Source: JACCWP01 sp963785115 (GTDB lineage: Bacteria > Actinomycetota > Actinomycetes > Propionibacteriales > Nocardioidaceae). Taken from it: a stretch of DNA of 64,000 bases. A program made the position numbers and the translations under genes. Under the pieces are notes generated by a model. That model was not told the origin of the DNA. It did no database searches and worked only from the letters and a program-made list of their open reading frames with translations. Positions 35,239 to 45,278 of this stretch are shown piece by piece. The stretch lies in contig CAWATY010000005.1 in NCBI GenBank assembly GCA_963785115.1, forward strand, positions 1 through 64,000. The letters run 5' to 3'. Numbering within the stretch: position 1 is the first letter of the stretch; each line of letters opens with the position of its first letter.

Positions 35239-36038
35239 GCGCTCGGCACCTCCGGACGTTGCGTCGTGCTGCGGGCCAGCACCACCTCCTCGACATGCTC
35301 GCAGAGCAGCAGCCGGGCGTCGCGGGGGAGACCGCTGTCGGTGACGATGACGTCGGCGTCCTCGAGCGGGGCCACCGTGGCGATGCCGACGACGCCCCAC
35401 TTGGTGTGGTCGGCCACCACGACCAGACGGCGGGCCGCCTGGACGAGTGCCCGGTTGGTCTCGGCCTCCAGGAAGTTCGGCGTGGTGAAGCCGCTGCGGG
35501 CGTCCATGCCGTGGGTGCCGAGGAAGACGGTGTCCAGGTTGACCGAGCTCAACGACCCCACCGCGACCGGTCCGACGAGCGCGGCGGACGGTGTCCGGAC
35601 ACCGCCGGTGAGCACCACCGTCTGGTCCGAGCGACCCGACTCGTGCAGCACCTCGGCGACGGGGAGGGAGTTGGTGACCACGGTCAGGCCAGGCACCTCG
35701 CGCAGCTCGAGGGCCAGCGTCCACGTCGTGGTGCCCGCGGACAGCCCCACCGCCTGCCCTGGGCGCACCAGCTCGGCGGCGGAGCGCGCTATGGCCTGCT
35801 TCTCCGGTCGCTCGCGCAGCGACTTGACCTGGAAGCCGGGCTCGTCGGTGCTGCCCCCGGACGGGGTCGTGGCGCCACCGTGCACCTTGTCGACCAGACC
35901 CCGCCGGGCCAGCGCGTCCAGGTCGCGGCGGATCGTCATGTCGGACACGCCGAGCTCGACGACCAGGTCGGAGACCTTCGCGGCACCATGGATCCGGACC
36001 TTCTCGAGGATCCGGCTCTGCCGCTGCTGGGCGAGCAC
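35235..36038 (-). CDS. DeoR-family regulator of the galactoside genes
   Basis: A 267-aa repressor. The N-terminal helix-turn-helix is RQSRILEKVRIHGAAKVSDLVVELGVSDMTIRRDLDALARRGLVDKVHGG, the DeoR signature. The C-terminal sugar-phosphate sensor has GLSAGTTTWTLALEL and VVVADHTKWGVVGIATVAPL. The GTG start is one base after the beta-galactosidase stop, and its own stop overlaps galK. The likely effector is a phosphorylated sugar such as galactose-1-phosphate or a KDPGal-type intermediate. CACAT repeats in the divergent region upstream of the operon are candidate sites. Confidence 0.87.
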   Translation of the reverse strand: MLAQQRQSRILEKVRIHGAAKVSDLVVELGVSDMTIRRDLDALARRGLVDKVHGGATTPSGGSTDEPGFQVKSLRERPEKQAIARSAAELVRPGQAVGLSAGTTTWTLALELREVPGLTVVTNSLPVAEVLHESGRSDQTVVLTGGVRTPSAALVGPVAVGSLSSVNLDTVFLGTHGMDARSGFTTPNFLEAETNRALVQAARRLVVVADHTKWGVVGIATVAPLEDADVIVTDSGLPRDARLLLCEHVEEVVLARSTTQRPEVPSA

Positions 36039-36039
36039 G

Positions 36040-38040
36040 TCAGCCGCCCCGAACGACCGCGACGCCTCCGGGTCCGACGTCGACGCCCGCGTCGACGTCC
36101 GCGCCGGTGACCAGGTCGGTGCCCGCGCACGGGACCGACACCGCGTCGTCGGTGTGGTTGAGGATGAACAAGAACGTCTCGTCGTCGGTGCGACGACGCA
36201 CCACCTCGACCCCTGGTGGGGCGGCGGCCGCGGGGGAGACGCCGGCCGCGTCGCACACCTCGCGCATCAGTCGGTCGGTCGTCTCGCGGTCGGTGCGGGT
36301 CGCGACGTACCAGGCGACGCCGGACCCCGTGCTGTTCCGGGTGACGGCCGGAGTGCCGACGCGCGGCCCGTCGGCGTACGTGAGCACGGGGTCTGCGCCG
36401 TCGAGGTGCAGGTCCTCGATCCAGACGTCGGCGCCCCCGGTGCGCCCGTCGTCACCGATCAGCGCCACCTGCTGGCCGGCGAGCAGCGGGTGGAACTCCT
36501 CGACCCGCACGCCAAGCAGGTCGCGGAACGCGCCGGGGTAGCCGCCCAGCCGGACGTGGTCGGACTCGTCGACGACGCCGGAGAAGTACGTGACCAGCAG
36601 GTGTCCGCCGCCTCGTGCGTACGCCGCCAGCATCTCCGCCTCGTCGTCGGAGACGAGGTACAGCGTCGGCACGAGCACCAACCGGTAGCCGGACAGGTCA
36701 GCCCCGGGAGCCACGACGTCGACGGTGATGCCCTGCCGCCACAGCGCGGCGTGCAGCGCATGCGCCCGGTCGCGGTAGCGGACGTCGTCACTGGGCTGGG
36801 TCGGTCCCTCGCAGGCCCACTCCGCCTGCCAGCTGAGCACCAGGGCGACGTCTGCGTCGACGGTCGAGCCCGCCACGGGCTCGAGCCGGCGCAGCGTGTC
36901 GCCGAGCTCGACGACCTCGCGCCACAGCCGGGAGTCGGTGCCGGCGTGCGGCACCATCGCCGAGTGGTACTTCTCGGCGCCGGCGCGGGACTGCCGCCAC
37001 TGGAAGAACATCGCGCCGTCGGAGCCGCGGGCGACGTGCTGCAGGCTGTTGCGCACCGTCTGGCCGGCCAGCTTGGGCACGTTGCGCGGCTGCCAGTTGA
37101 CCGCGCTGGTCGAGTGCTCCATCAGCAGCCACGGCCGTTGACCGGCCAGCCCGCGGGTGGTGTCGGCGTCGAAGGCGAGGTGGATCTGGTTGTCCGGAAG
37201 CTCGGCGAGCAGGTAGTGATCGTTGCTGATCACGTCCAGCTCAGGCGCCCACGACCAGCAGTCGACCGCGCCGCTGTGCGCCATGAAGTTCGTCGTGACC
37301 GGGACGTCCGGGGTGAGCCGCCGGAGCACGTCGCGCTCGGCCAGGAAGCACGTCAGGTGCTCGTCGGAGGAGAACCGGCGGAAGTCGAGCCGGTGGGTGG
37401 GGTTGGGGAACGTCGGGGTGGCCCGCGGCGGGAGCACCTGCTCGATGTCGGTGTACCGCTGCGACCAGAACGCCGTGCCCCAGGCCTCGTTCAGCGCGTC
37501 GACGGTGCCGTACCGGTCGCTCAGCCACTGCTGGAACGCCGCCGCGCTGACGTCGCACCAGCAGCAGGGGACGTGGCAGGCGTACTCGTTGCCGACGTGC
37601 CACAGCGACAGCGCCTCGTGACCGCCGTAGCGGGTCGCGAGCTGTTCCACCAGCGCGGTCGCGCGCTCGCGGAACACCGGCGAGCTGGGGCAGTAGGCCT
37701 GGCGGCTGCCGTGCACGAGGGCGGTGCCGTCGGCGGCTACCGGCCGGGTCTCGGGGTGCTGCAGACCGAGCCAGGCGGGGGGCGACGCGGTGGCGGTGGC
37801 GAGGTCGACCCGGACCCCGCCGGCCGCCAGCAGATCCAGTACCTCGTCCAGCCAGCCGAAGTCGTAGCGGCCCGGCTCCGGTTCGAGCCAGGCCCACGAG
37901 AAGACACCGACCGTGACCAGGTTGACCCCGGCCTGCTGCATGAGTGCCACGTCGTCGCGCCAGATCTCGCGCGGCCACTGCTCGGGGTTGTAGTCGCCGC
38001 CGTGGGCGAGCCCGCGAACCCCGGGCGCCAGGGAGGTCAT
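36040..38040 (-). CDS. GH42 beta-galactosidase
   Basis: A 666-aa cytoplasmic enzyme releasing galactose from beta-galactosides. The N-terminal TIM barrel has GGDYNPEQWPREIWRDDVALM, the acid/base Glu in LSLWHVGNEYACH and the nucleophile Glu in WLLMEHSTSAVNW. A cysteine cluster, CHVPCCWCD, is the zinc site of the family. A beta-galactosidase trimerisation domain and short C-terminal beta domain complete it. I use the ATG at 38040 because AAGG lies 8 bases upstream; a GTG at 38049 is also in frame. It is the first gene of the leftward operon. Confidence 0.9.
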   Translation of the reverse strand: MTSLAPGVRGLAHGGDYNPEQWPREIWRDDVALMQQAGVNLVTVGVFSWAWLEPEPGRYDFGWLDEVLDLLAAGGVRVDLATATASPPAWLGLQHPETRPVAADGTALVHGSRQAYCPSSPVFRERATALVEQLATRYGGHEALSLWHVGNEYACHVPCCWCDVSAAAFQQWLSDRYGTVDALNEAWGTAFWSQRYTDIEQVLPPRATPTFPNPTHRLDFRRFSSDEHLTCFLAERDVLRRLTPDVPVTTNFMAHSGAVDCWSWAPELDVISNDHYLLAELPDNQIHLAFDADTTRGLAGQRPWLLMEHSTSAVNWQPRNVPKLAGQTVRNSLQHVARGSDGAMFFQWRQSRAGAEKYHSAMVPHAGTDSRLWREVVELGDTLRRLEPVAGSTVDADVALVLSWQAEWACEGPTQPSDDVRYRDRAHALHAALWRQGITVDVVAPGADLSGYRLVLVPTLYLVSDDEAEMLAAYARGGGHLLVTYFSGVVDESDHVRLGGYPGAFRDLLGVRVEEFHPLLAGQQVALIGDDGRTGGADVWIEDLHLDGADPVLTYADGPRVGTPAVTRNSTGSGVAWYVATRTDRETTDRLMREVCDAAGVSPAAAAPPGVEVVRRRTDDETFLFILNHTDDAVSVPCAGTDLVTGADVDAGVDVGPGGVAVVRGG

Positions 38041-38077
38041 GGGCAGCACCTTGATGCAGGCCGGCCGACGAAGTCAA

Positions 38078-38103
38078 CACATTCACACATCAATCCACAT
38101 GTG
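38078..38103. promoter_or_regulatory. CACAT repeat cluster, possible DeoR operator
   Basis: CACAT occurs at 38078-38082, 38086-38090 and 38096-38100, the last as part of the palindrome CACATGTG (38096-38103). On the minus strand it lies just upstream of TTGACT (38077-38072), a possible -35 for the leftward operon. Confidence 0.4.
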
Positions 38104-38181
38104 CGGAAACACCGCGGAATCGCCCGCTTGACGCCGGGTCACGGGTCCATCACGGCAGGCTACGGCGGGGGAAACAGGGGG

Positions 38182-38212
38182 TTGACAGGACGCGACGGCG
38201 TCGGCGTGGAAT
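38182..38212 (+). promoter_or_regulatory. Possible promoter of the rightward galactoside operon
   Basis: A consensus -35, TTGACA (38182-38187), is followed 19 bp later by TGGAAT (38207-38212). The spacing is long, so the -10 assignment is weak. The first start codon is at 38278. Confidence 0.35.
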
Positions 38213-38277
38213 GCCCTCACTCGGTGTTGGATTTCGTCCGGAGTTGTTGACTGGTCCCCTCGCCCCTGGAGCGTCTC

Positions 38278-39625
38278 ATGGTCCGTCGCCCGTCCTCCCT
38301 CATCCTGCCCGCGACCCGCCAGCCGGTGTCGCGCCGCGGCGTCCTGCGCGGACTCGCCGTCGGCGGCGGCCTGGCCGCGTTCCCGGGGCTCGCCGCCTGC
38401 GGCGAGCGGGGGTCGAGCGACGACGACGACTCAGGGGGCGGCGGGACGTCCACCTCGCTGGGCTCGAACTTCTCCGACGAGGTGCCCAAGGCGGCCCTGG
38501 CAGCAAGCCTCGCCGCCTTCACCGAGGCCGAGGGCATCGACGTCGACCTCAACACCGTCGAGCACGAGCAGTTCCAGGAGCAGATCACCCGCTACCTGCA
38601 GAGCGGTCCCGAGGACGTGTGGTCGTGGTTCGCGGGATACCGGATGCGCTTCTTCGCCGCCCAGGGCTTCGCCGGCGACCTGACCGACCTCTGGAGCAGC
38701 ACCTTCGACGGCCAGTTCACCGATGCGTTCAAGCAGGCCTCGACCGGCGACGACGGCAAGCAGTACTTCGTGCCGTTCTACAACTACCCGTGGGCGGTCT
38801 TCTACCGCAAGAGCGTGTTCGAGGAGAACGGCTGGGACATCCCGACGTCGATGGACGACTTCGAGGAGCTCTGCAAGGACATGCAGGGCAAGGGCCTCAC
38901 GCCGCTGGCGTTCGCCGACCAGGAGGGCTGGCCGGCGATGGGCACCTTCGACGCGATCAACTTCCGGCAGAACGGCTACGACTTCCACGTCAACCTGATG
39001 GCCGGCGAGGAGTCCTGGGACAGCGACGAGGTCAAGGCCGTCTTCGAGACCTGGCGCGACCGGATCATGCCGTACCAGACCCCCGTCGACGAGGCGCTCG
39101 GGCTGGACTGGCTCGACGCCGCCCCTGACTTCGTGGCGGGGCGGGCCGGCATGTTCTACCTCGGCATGTTCGTGGGCCAGGCGTTCACCGAGGAGGAGGA
39201 CCGCGAGGACCTCGACTTCTTCCCGTTCCCCGAGATCAACCCGGAGTTCGGCCAGGACACCATCGACGCGCCCGATCGACGGGTGGGCGATGTCGCCCGA
39301 CCCCGAGGACCAGGAGACCGCCGAGAAGCTGCTCACCTGGTTCGGCAGCGCGGAGGGCCAGGAGGCCTACCTGGCCAAGGACCCGAACAACGTCGCCGCC
39401 AACAGCGAGGCCGACACCTCCAACTACAGCAGCCTGCAGAAGAAGGCCGTCGAGCTGATCGGCTCGGTCGACAACATCACCCAGTTCCTCGACCGCGACA
39501 CCGACCCCAGCTTCGCCTCCACGGTGATGATCTCGTCGATCCAGGACTTCCTGAAGAGCCCTGACGACATCGACACCATCTGTGCGAGCATCCAGGAGCA
39601 GGCGGACGCGATCTTCAACGCCTGA
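38278..39625 (+). pseudogene. Galactoside ABC transporter substrate-binding lipoprotein, frameshifted
   Basis: A sugar-binding protein of the extracellular family 1 type. The N-terminus combines a twin-arginine motif (SRRGVLRGL) with a lipobox LAAC (C41), so it looks like a Tat-exported lipoprotein. The first frame is good to EINPEFGQDTIDAP, then runs into unrelated sequence. The true continuation, MSPDPEDQETAEKLLTWFGSAEG up to DAIFNA, is one frame on. Removing one base at about 39274 gives DTIDAPIDGWAMSPDPEDQE and a normal 448-aa protein. GGAG lies 6 bases before the ATG. Role in galactoside uptake is inferred from neighbours. Confidence 0.8.
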
Positions 39626-39664
39626 CCCCGTCTGCGACGCCCGACACGACTGGCTGAGGCAGGC

Positions 39665-40613
39665 ATGGTCACCAGCACGAGCGAACCCAGCGCGCCGCCG
39701 CGACCCGGACGTCGACGCCGGCTGCGTCGACTCACCCGCACGGACAAGATCGTCCTGGCGATCTTCATCGGCGTCCCGACGTTCCTGCACATCTTTCTCA
39801 TCTGGGTGCCGACGCTCGGCTCGATCGTGCTGTCGTTCAGCGAGCTGGGACGGCATCAGCGACCTTGCCCAGCTCAAGTGGGTGTCCTTCGACAACTACG
39901 AGCAGATCTTCACGATCTACCCGGACTTCTGGCCGGCGGTGCGCAACAACGTCATCTGGCTGGTGTTCTTCCTGCTGGTGCCGACGACGTTCGCGCTGCT
40001 GCTGGCCTACCTGCTGGACAAGAACCTCACCGGGACGCGCTTCTACCAGAGCGCGATCTTCGTCCCGGTGGTGCTGTCCACCGCACTGGTCGGCTTCATC
40101 TGGGAGCTGTTCTACAAGGACGAGACCGGTCTGCTGAACAACATCATCCGCTCGGCCGGCGCCTCCGACTTCCACCGGCAGTGGCTCGCCGAGTCCGGCA
40201 ACCTCTACGCGGTGCTCATCGCCGCGTCGTGGCGACACGTCGGCTACGTGATGATCCTGTTCCTCGCCGGGCTCAAGAGCGTCGACCCGGCCCAGCGCGA
40301 GGCAGCGGCGCTCGACGGCGCCAACGAGTGGCAGACGTTCCGGCACGTCATCCTCCCGGCGCTCGCGCCGGTCAACGTGGTCGTGATCGTGGTGACGATC
40401 ATCGAGTCGCTGCGGGCGTTCGACATCGTGTTCGTGATCAACAAGGGCCGCAACGGGCTCGAGCTGGTGTCGGTGCTGATCTACGACAACGTGGTCGGTG
40501 AGGCGAGCCGGATCGGGTACGGGTCGGCGCTGGCCGTGATCCTGCTGATCATCACGTTGGTCGTGGTGCTCCCGTACCTGTACCGCACCTTCCGCGAGGA
40601 GCTCCCGCAGTGA
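39665..40613 (+). pseudogene. Galactoside ABC transporter permease 1 (MalF/UgpA type), frameshifted
   Basis: The N-terminal part, MVTSTSEPSAPPRPG through IFIGVPTFLHIFLIWVPTLGSIVLSFS, is in one frame; the rest, WDGISDLAQLKWVSFDNYEQIF to YRTFREELPQ, is in the next. Removing one base at about 39842 gives LSFSSWDGISDL and a 315-aa permease with six helices. The EAA loop is EAAALDGANEWQTFRHVILPAL. Its stop overlaps the second permease (GTGA). It is the second interrupted gene of the same transporter. Confidence 0.82.
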
Positions 40614-41542
40614 CCGCCATCGACTCGACCACGATGGAAGAGGTCGTCCACCCGCACGCCCGCTCGAAGCCGATCCAGCAGAAGCGCTGGCCGACCGTGC
40701 TGGCCTACATCGTGCTCATCGGCGCTACGGCAGGGGTGCTCGCCCCGATCCTCTGGGCGGTCTACATCTCGCTGCGTCCGATCGCCGACACCCTCGAGAA
40801 CGGCTACTTCTCGTGGCCCTCCGGCGGCCTCACGCTGGACAACTACACGACCGCCTGGCAGCGGGCCGACCTCGGCCACTACTTCCTGAACACCCTGGTG
40901 ATCGTGCTGCCGGCGGTGTTCGTCGTGCTGCTGCTGTCGTCGTTCACCGCGTACGCCGTCAGCCGGTTCTCGTTCCGGTTTAACCTGGCTCTGCTGCTGC
41001 TGTTCACCGCGGGCAACCTGCTGCCGCAGCAGGTCGTCATCACCCCGCTGTACCTGCTCTACACCAAGGTGCTGTGGCTGCCGTTCACGCTCAGCGCGGA
41101 CGGTTACTGGATCAACTCGCAGACCGGCCTGGTGATGATCCACATCGCGTTCCAGATGGGCTTCTGCACGTTCGTGATGAGCTCGTACATGAAGACGCTG
41201 CCCGCCGAGCTGACCGAGGCGGCGCTGGTCGACGGGGCCAGCGTCTGGCGCCAGTTCTTCTCGGTGATCCTGCCGCTGTGCCGGGCGCCGCTGGCGGCCC
41301 TGGCCACGCTGGAGTTCACCTGGATCTACAACGACTTCTTCTGGGCGCTGGTGCTGCTGATCGGCAACCCCTCGGACCAGCCGATCACCACCGCGCTGAA
41401 CTCCCTGACCGGCACCTACTTCACCAACGACAACCTGGTGGCGGCCGGATCGGTGCTGACCGCGCTGCCCACGATCCTGGTCTTCGTCATCCTGCAGAAG
41501 CAGTTCGTCGGCGGCCTCACCCTCGGGGCGAACAAGGGATGA
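40610..41542 (+). CDS. Galactoside ABC transporter permease 2 (MalG type)
   Basis: A 310-aa intact permease with six membrane helices. The EAA loop is AELTEAALVDGASVWRQFFSVILPL, followed by the usual last helices and the ending FVGGLTLGANKG, typical of MalG-type subunits. It has an unusually long loop (TKVLWLPFTLSADGYWINSQ) after the third helix. The GTG start overlaps the first permease. No ATPase gene is in the cluster, so the transporter must use a shared MsiK-like ATPase encoded elsewhere, as is common in actinobacteria. Confidence 0.87.
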   Translation: MTAIDSTTMEEVVHPHARSKPIQQKRWPTVLAYIVLIGATAGVLAPILWAVYISLRPIADTLENGYFSWPSGGLTLDNYTTAWQRADLGHYFLNTLVIVLPAVFVVLLLSSFTAYAVSRFSFRFNLALLLLFTAGNLLPQQVVITPLYLLYTKVLWLPFTLSADGYWINSQTGLVMIHIAFQMGFCTFVMSSYMKTLPAELTEAALVDGASVWRQFFSVILPLCRAPLAALATLEFTWIYNDFFWALVLLIGNPSDQPITTALNSLTGTYFTNDNLVAAGSVLTALPTILVFVILQKQFVGGLTLGANKG

Positions 41543-41563
41543 CCGCCGGTCCATGATGGCCGC

Positions 41564-43714
41564 GTGACCACGACCCTGCTCCGCCGGGCCGGTACGTCGG
41601 TGCTGCTCGACCAGCCCGGCGACCGGCTGCCGGCGGTCGTCTGGTGGGGCGCCGACCTCGGCGACCTCGACACCCGCGCCTGCGCCCAGGTCGTGCGCGC
41701 CCTGGGCCCGCACGTGCCGCACAGCGCGCTGGACGAGCCGGTGCGGGCCGGCCTGCTCGCCGAGCCGACCCGCGGTTGGCCCGGCCGCCCGGGACTGAGC
41801 GGCCGGGGCGACGGCGCCTGGTCGCCCGCCTTTCGCACCGACGCGGTCGTGGTCGACGACGTGCCCCGTGGTGCGGTCACCTGCACGGTTACCGGCACCG
41901 AGCCGGCCCTCGGGCTGGCCCTCGCGGTGACCCTCGAGCTGGACCCGCACGGCGTGCTCCGGGTACGGCACCGGCTGCGCAACGACGGCGCGGGGCCGTA
42001 CGGGCTCGAGTCCCTGCTGCCGAGTCTGCCGCTGCCGGGCCAGGCCGACGAGCTGCTCGACCTCACCGGCCGCTGGTGTCGCGAGCGGGTGCCGCAGCGG
42101 CACCCGCTGCACCAGGGCGCCTGGGTGCGCGACTCGCGCCGTGGCCGCACCGGACACGACGCCACGCTGCTGCTGGTGGCGGGCAGCGCCGGGTTCGGCT
42201 TCGGCCGCGGCGAGGTGTGGGGGGTGCACACCGCCTGGAGCGGCGACCACACCACCTGGGCCGAGCGGCTGCCCAACGGCGAGGGGCTGCTCGGCGGTGG
42301 CGAGCTGCTCGGGCCGGGCGAGGTGGTGCTCACGCCGGGGGAGTCGTACGCGACGCCATGGCTGGTCGCCGCGTGGTCCGACGCCGGCCTGGACGGGCTC
42401 ACCGACCGGCTGCACCGGCACGTGCGGTCCCGCCCGGAGCACCCGCGCCGCGCCCGCCCGGTGGTGCTGAACACCTGGGAGGCCGTCTACCTCGACCACG
42501 ACCCCGTGACCCTGCTGCGGCTCGCCGACGCCGCGGCCGAGGTGGGGGTCGAGCGGTTCGTCCTCGACGACGGCTGGTTCGAGGGGCGGGTCGACGACCG
42601 GCGGGCGCTCGGCGACTGGGTCGTCGACCCGACCAAGTGGCCCGACGGGCTGCACCCGTTGGTCGACCACGTGCGCGGACTCGGCATGGAGTTCGGGCTG
42701 TGGGTCGAGCCGGAGATGGTCAACGTGGACAGCGACCTGGCCCGCGCGCACCCGGAGTGGGTGCTGCACGGGCGCGAGCAGCTGCCGCCCACCTGGCGGC
42801 ACCAGCAGGTCCTCGACCTGCAGGATCCCGGTGCCTACGCGCACGTGCGCGAGCAGCTGCTCGCCCTGCTGGACGAGTACGACATCGCGTTCCTCAAGTG
42901 GGACCAGAACCGTGACCTCGTCGACGCTGCCCATGCCGGCCGGCCCGCCGTGCACGGGCAGACCCTTGCGGCGTACCGGTTGATGGACGACCTGCTCGCC
43001 GCCCACCCCGGACTGGAGATCGAGAGCTGCTCGTCGGGCGGGGCGCGCGTCGACCTCGGGGTCCTCGAGCACACCCACCGGGTGTGGGCCAGCGACTGCA
43101 ACGACGCCCTCGAGCGGCAGGCCATCCAGCGCTGGACCGGACTGCTGCTGCCCCCCGAGCTGGTCGGCAGCCACATCGGGCCGACCGAGTCGCACACCAC
43201 CGGCCGGGTGCACCGGCTGGGGTTCCGGGCGACGACCGCGCTGTTCGGCCACTTCGGGATGGAGTGGGACGTCGCCGCGCTGTCGGCCGCCGAGCGCGAG
43301 CAGCTCGGTTGGTGGGTCGCGCTGTACAAGGCCGAGCGGGACCTGCTGCACAGCGGTCGGGTCGTACGCGGCGATCACCCGGACCCGTCGTTGTGGGTGC
43401 ACGGTGTCGTCGCGCAGGACAGGACGCGCGCGCTGTTCGCCGCCGTCCAGGTGGCAGCCTCGGCCACGACGGTGCCGTTGCCGGTGCGGCTGCCCGGGCT
43501 CGACCCGGCGGCGTCGTACCGGGTCGAGGTGGTGGCGGGGGCGGACACCACGCCGAGACTGCACGAGGGAACCTCGTGGACCGCCGATCCCGACGGGCTC
43601 ACGTTGGGGGGCGTGGTGCTGGGGTCGTCCGGGGTGTCGCTGCCGACGCTGCCGCCGGAGTCGGCGCTGCTGCTGCGGATCACGGCAGACGGGCCCCAGG
43701 AGGAGACGCCATGA
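41564..43714 (+). CDS. GH36 alpha-galactosidase
   Basis: A 716-aa enzyme removing alpha-linked galactose (melibiose, raffinose-type sugars). An N-terminal beta-supersandwich is followed by the TIM barrel with LNTWEAVYLDHD, FVLDDGWF, the nucleophile Asp in FLKWDQNRD, ESCSSGGARVDLG, and the acid/base Asp in VWASDCNDALERQ. The GTG start has no ribosome binding site; CATGAT lies 6 bases upstream, so a leaderless transcript is possible. Its end overlaps galM by ATGA. Together with GH42 it covers both anomers of galactosides. Confidence 0.9.
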   Translation: MTTTLLRRAGTSVLLDQPGDRLPAVVWWGADLGDLDTRACAQVVRALGPHVPHSALDEPVRAGLLAEPTRGWPGRPGLSGRGDGAWSPAFRTDAVVVDDVPRGAVTCTVTGTEPALGLALAVTLELDPHGVLRVRHRLRNDGAGPYGLESLLPSLPLPGQADELLDLTGRWCRERVPQRHPLHQGAWVRDSRRGRTGHDATLLLVAGSAGFGFGRGEVWGVHTAWSGDHTTWAERLPNGEGLLGGGELLGPGEVVLTPGESYATPWLVAAWSDAGLDGLTDRLHRHVRSRPEHPRRARPVVLNTWEAVYLDHDPVTLLRLADAAAEVGVERFVLDDGWFEGRVDDRRALGDWVVDPTKWPDGLHPLVDHVRGLGMEFGLWVEPEMVNVDSDLARAHPEWVLHGREQLPPTWRHQQVLDLQDPGAYAHVREQLLALLDEYDIAFLKWDQNRDLVDAAHAGRPAVHGQTLAAYRLMDDLLAAHPGLEIESCSSGGARVDLGVLEHTHRVWASDCNDALERQAIQRWTGLLLPPELVGSHIGPTESHTTGRVHRLGFRATTALFGHFGMEWDVAALSAAEREQLGWWVALYKAERDLLHSGRVVRGDHPDPSLWVHGVVAQDRTRALFAAVQVAASATTVPLPVRLPGLDPAASYRVEVVAGADTTPRLHEGTSWTADPDGLTLGGVVLGSSGVSLPTLPPESALLLRITADGPQEETP

Positions 43715-44608
43715 GGCTCACCGCGGGCCCGTACGCCGCCGTGCTCACCTCGCGGGGTGCGACCCTGCAGGCGCTGACCCACGCGGGTCGTGACCTCGTG
43801 GTGCGCGCCGGTGCTGACGACCCCCCTGGCACGTTCCGCGGCGTCGTCGTCGCGCCCTGGCCGAACCGGGTTCGCGACGGGCGCTACACCTTCGCCGGGA
43901 CCGAGCACCAGCTGCCGCTCAACGAGCCCGAGCGCGGCAGCGCCCTGCACGGCTTCTCGTTCGACCGCAGCTGGGGAGTCGGTGGCGTGTCAGCCACCCG
44001 GGTGACGATGTGGCTCGACCTGCCGCCGCAGCCGGGCTACCCGTTCACGCTGCGACTGCGGGCGACGTACGTGCTGTCCGCCGACGGCCTGCGCATCGAG
44101 CTGCGCGCGGCGAACACCGGCACCGAGCCGGCGCCGTACGGGTGCACCATCCACCCCTACCTCAGCTGCGGGACGCCGCGGGTCGACGACGCCGTGCTCA
44201 CCCTGCCGGCCGCCACCCGGGTCGAGGTCGACGAGCGGCTGCTGCCCATCGGGACGGCTCCGGTGGCGGACGTGGACTGCGACTTCCGCCGCGGTGACCG
44301 GGTCGGCGACCGGCGCATCGACCACGCCTTCACCGACCTGACGCCGGAGCCCGACGGGCAGTACGACGGGCAGTACGCCGCGACGCTCACCCGATCCGGA
44401 GGGTGGCGGGGTGCAGGTGACGTGGGGCGAGTGGGCGCAGTGGGTCCAGGTGCACACCGCCGACCGCCCGGAGCCGGCCCTCGACCGGGTGGGTCTCGCG
44501 CTGGAGCCGATGAGCTGTGCCCCCGACGCGTTCCGCTCCGGTGCGGGGCTGGTGGTGCTCGAGCCGGGTGCCGAGCACCGGGCCTGGTGGACGATCGCGG
44601 CGTGCTGA
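43711..44608 (+). pseudogene. Aldose 1-epimerase (galactose mutarotase type), frameshifted near the 3' end
   Basis: The first 230 codons form a clear mutarotase-like beta-sandwich: VVVAPWPNRVRDGRYTFAGTEHQLPLNE, ALHGFSFDRSW and CTIHPYLSCG carry the usual Arg and two His. The frame is lost after ATLTRSGG; the proper ending GVQVTWGEWAQWVQVHTADRP to EHRAWWTIAAC is one frame on. Deleting one G from the GGG at 44401-44403 restores a 298-aa protein. It is coupled to the alpha-galactosidase gene by ATGA and would equilibrate the released sugar anomers. Confidence 0.8.
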
Positions 44609-44651
44609 CCGGCACGATGGCCCCGACGCACCGTCGACGGGAGGAGGAACG

Positions 44652-45278
44652 ATGAGCAAGCTCGACCTGCGGTCGCTGCTCGTCGAGCACCGCCTCCTGG
44701 TGATCGTCCGCGGTGACGACCCGGAGCGGATGATGGCCTGCCTGCACGCCCTCGCCGACGCCGGGGTCCGGCTGGTGGAGGTGTCGCTGACCGGCCGTGG
44801 CGCCCTCGACGTGCTGCGCCGTGCCGCCGCCGAGCTGGGCGACCGGCTGGCGCTCGGCGCGGGAACCGTCGTGGCCGGGCGCCAGGTGCGCGACGCCGAC
44901 TCCGCCGGCGCGCGTTACCTCGTCACGCCGGCGGCCGGCGACGGGTTCGACGGGGCGCTCGGCCGCGGTGTGCCGGTGCTCGCGGGCGCCTTCACGCCGA
45001 CCGAGGTGTGGTCCGCCCACCAGCGCGGCGCGGCCGCGGTCAAGCTGTTCCCGGCGTCGCTCGGCGGCCCGGACTACGTGCGCGCGCTGCGGGCCCCGTT
45101 CGCCGACGTCCCGCTGGTGCCGGTGGGTGGGGTCGACGAGGAGTCGGCGGCCGCCTACCTGGCCGCGGGAGCCGTCGCCGTCGGGGTGGGCTCGCCGCTG
45201 CTCGGTGACGCACCCGCGGGCGGCGACCTCGTGGCGCTGACCGAGCGGGCCGGCCGGTTCCTGGAGGCCGTCGCGTGA
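44652..45278 (+). CDS. KDPG/KDPGal-type aldolase
   Basis: A 208-aa class I aldolase cleaving a 2-keto-3-deoxy-6-phosphosugar acid to pyruvate and glyceraldehyde-3-phosphate. The Schiff-base lysine is in AAAVKLFPASLGG; the catalytic Glu and phosphate sites are in LVEVSLTGRGAL and VPVGGVDEESAAAYLAAGAVAVGVGS. GAGGAGGAACG precedes the ATG. Its stop overlaps the next gene, a sugar kinase that would make its substrate. Given the cluster, 2-keto-3-deoxy-6-phosphogalactonate is the likelier substrate than the gluconate form. Confidence 0.88.
   Translation: MSKLDLRSLLVEHRLLVIVRGDDPERMMACLHALADAGVRLVEVSLTGRGALDVLRRAAAELGDRLALGAGTVVAGRQVRDADSAGARYLVTPAAGDGFDGALGRGVPVLAGAFTPTEVWSAHQRGAAAVKLFPASLGGPDYVRALRAPFADVPLVPVGGVDEESAAAYLAAGAVAVGVGSPLLGDAPAGGDLVALTERAGRFLEAVA

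Larger units (their letters stand above)
38041..38277. promoter_or_regulatory. Divergent control region of the galactoside cluster
   Basis: These 237 bp separate the leftward lacZ-deoR-galK operon from the rightward transporter/hydrolase operon and contain no gene. It is less GC-rich at its left end (38071-38103) than the surroundings. The CACAT repeats and the TTGACA element are listed separately. Confidence 0.7.
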
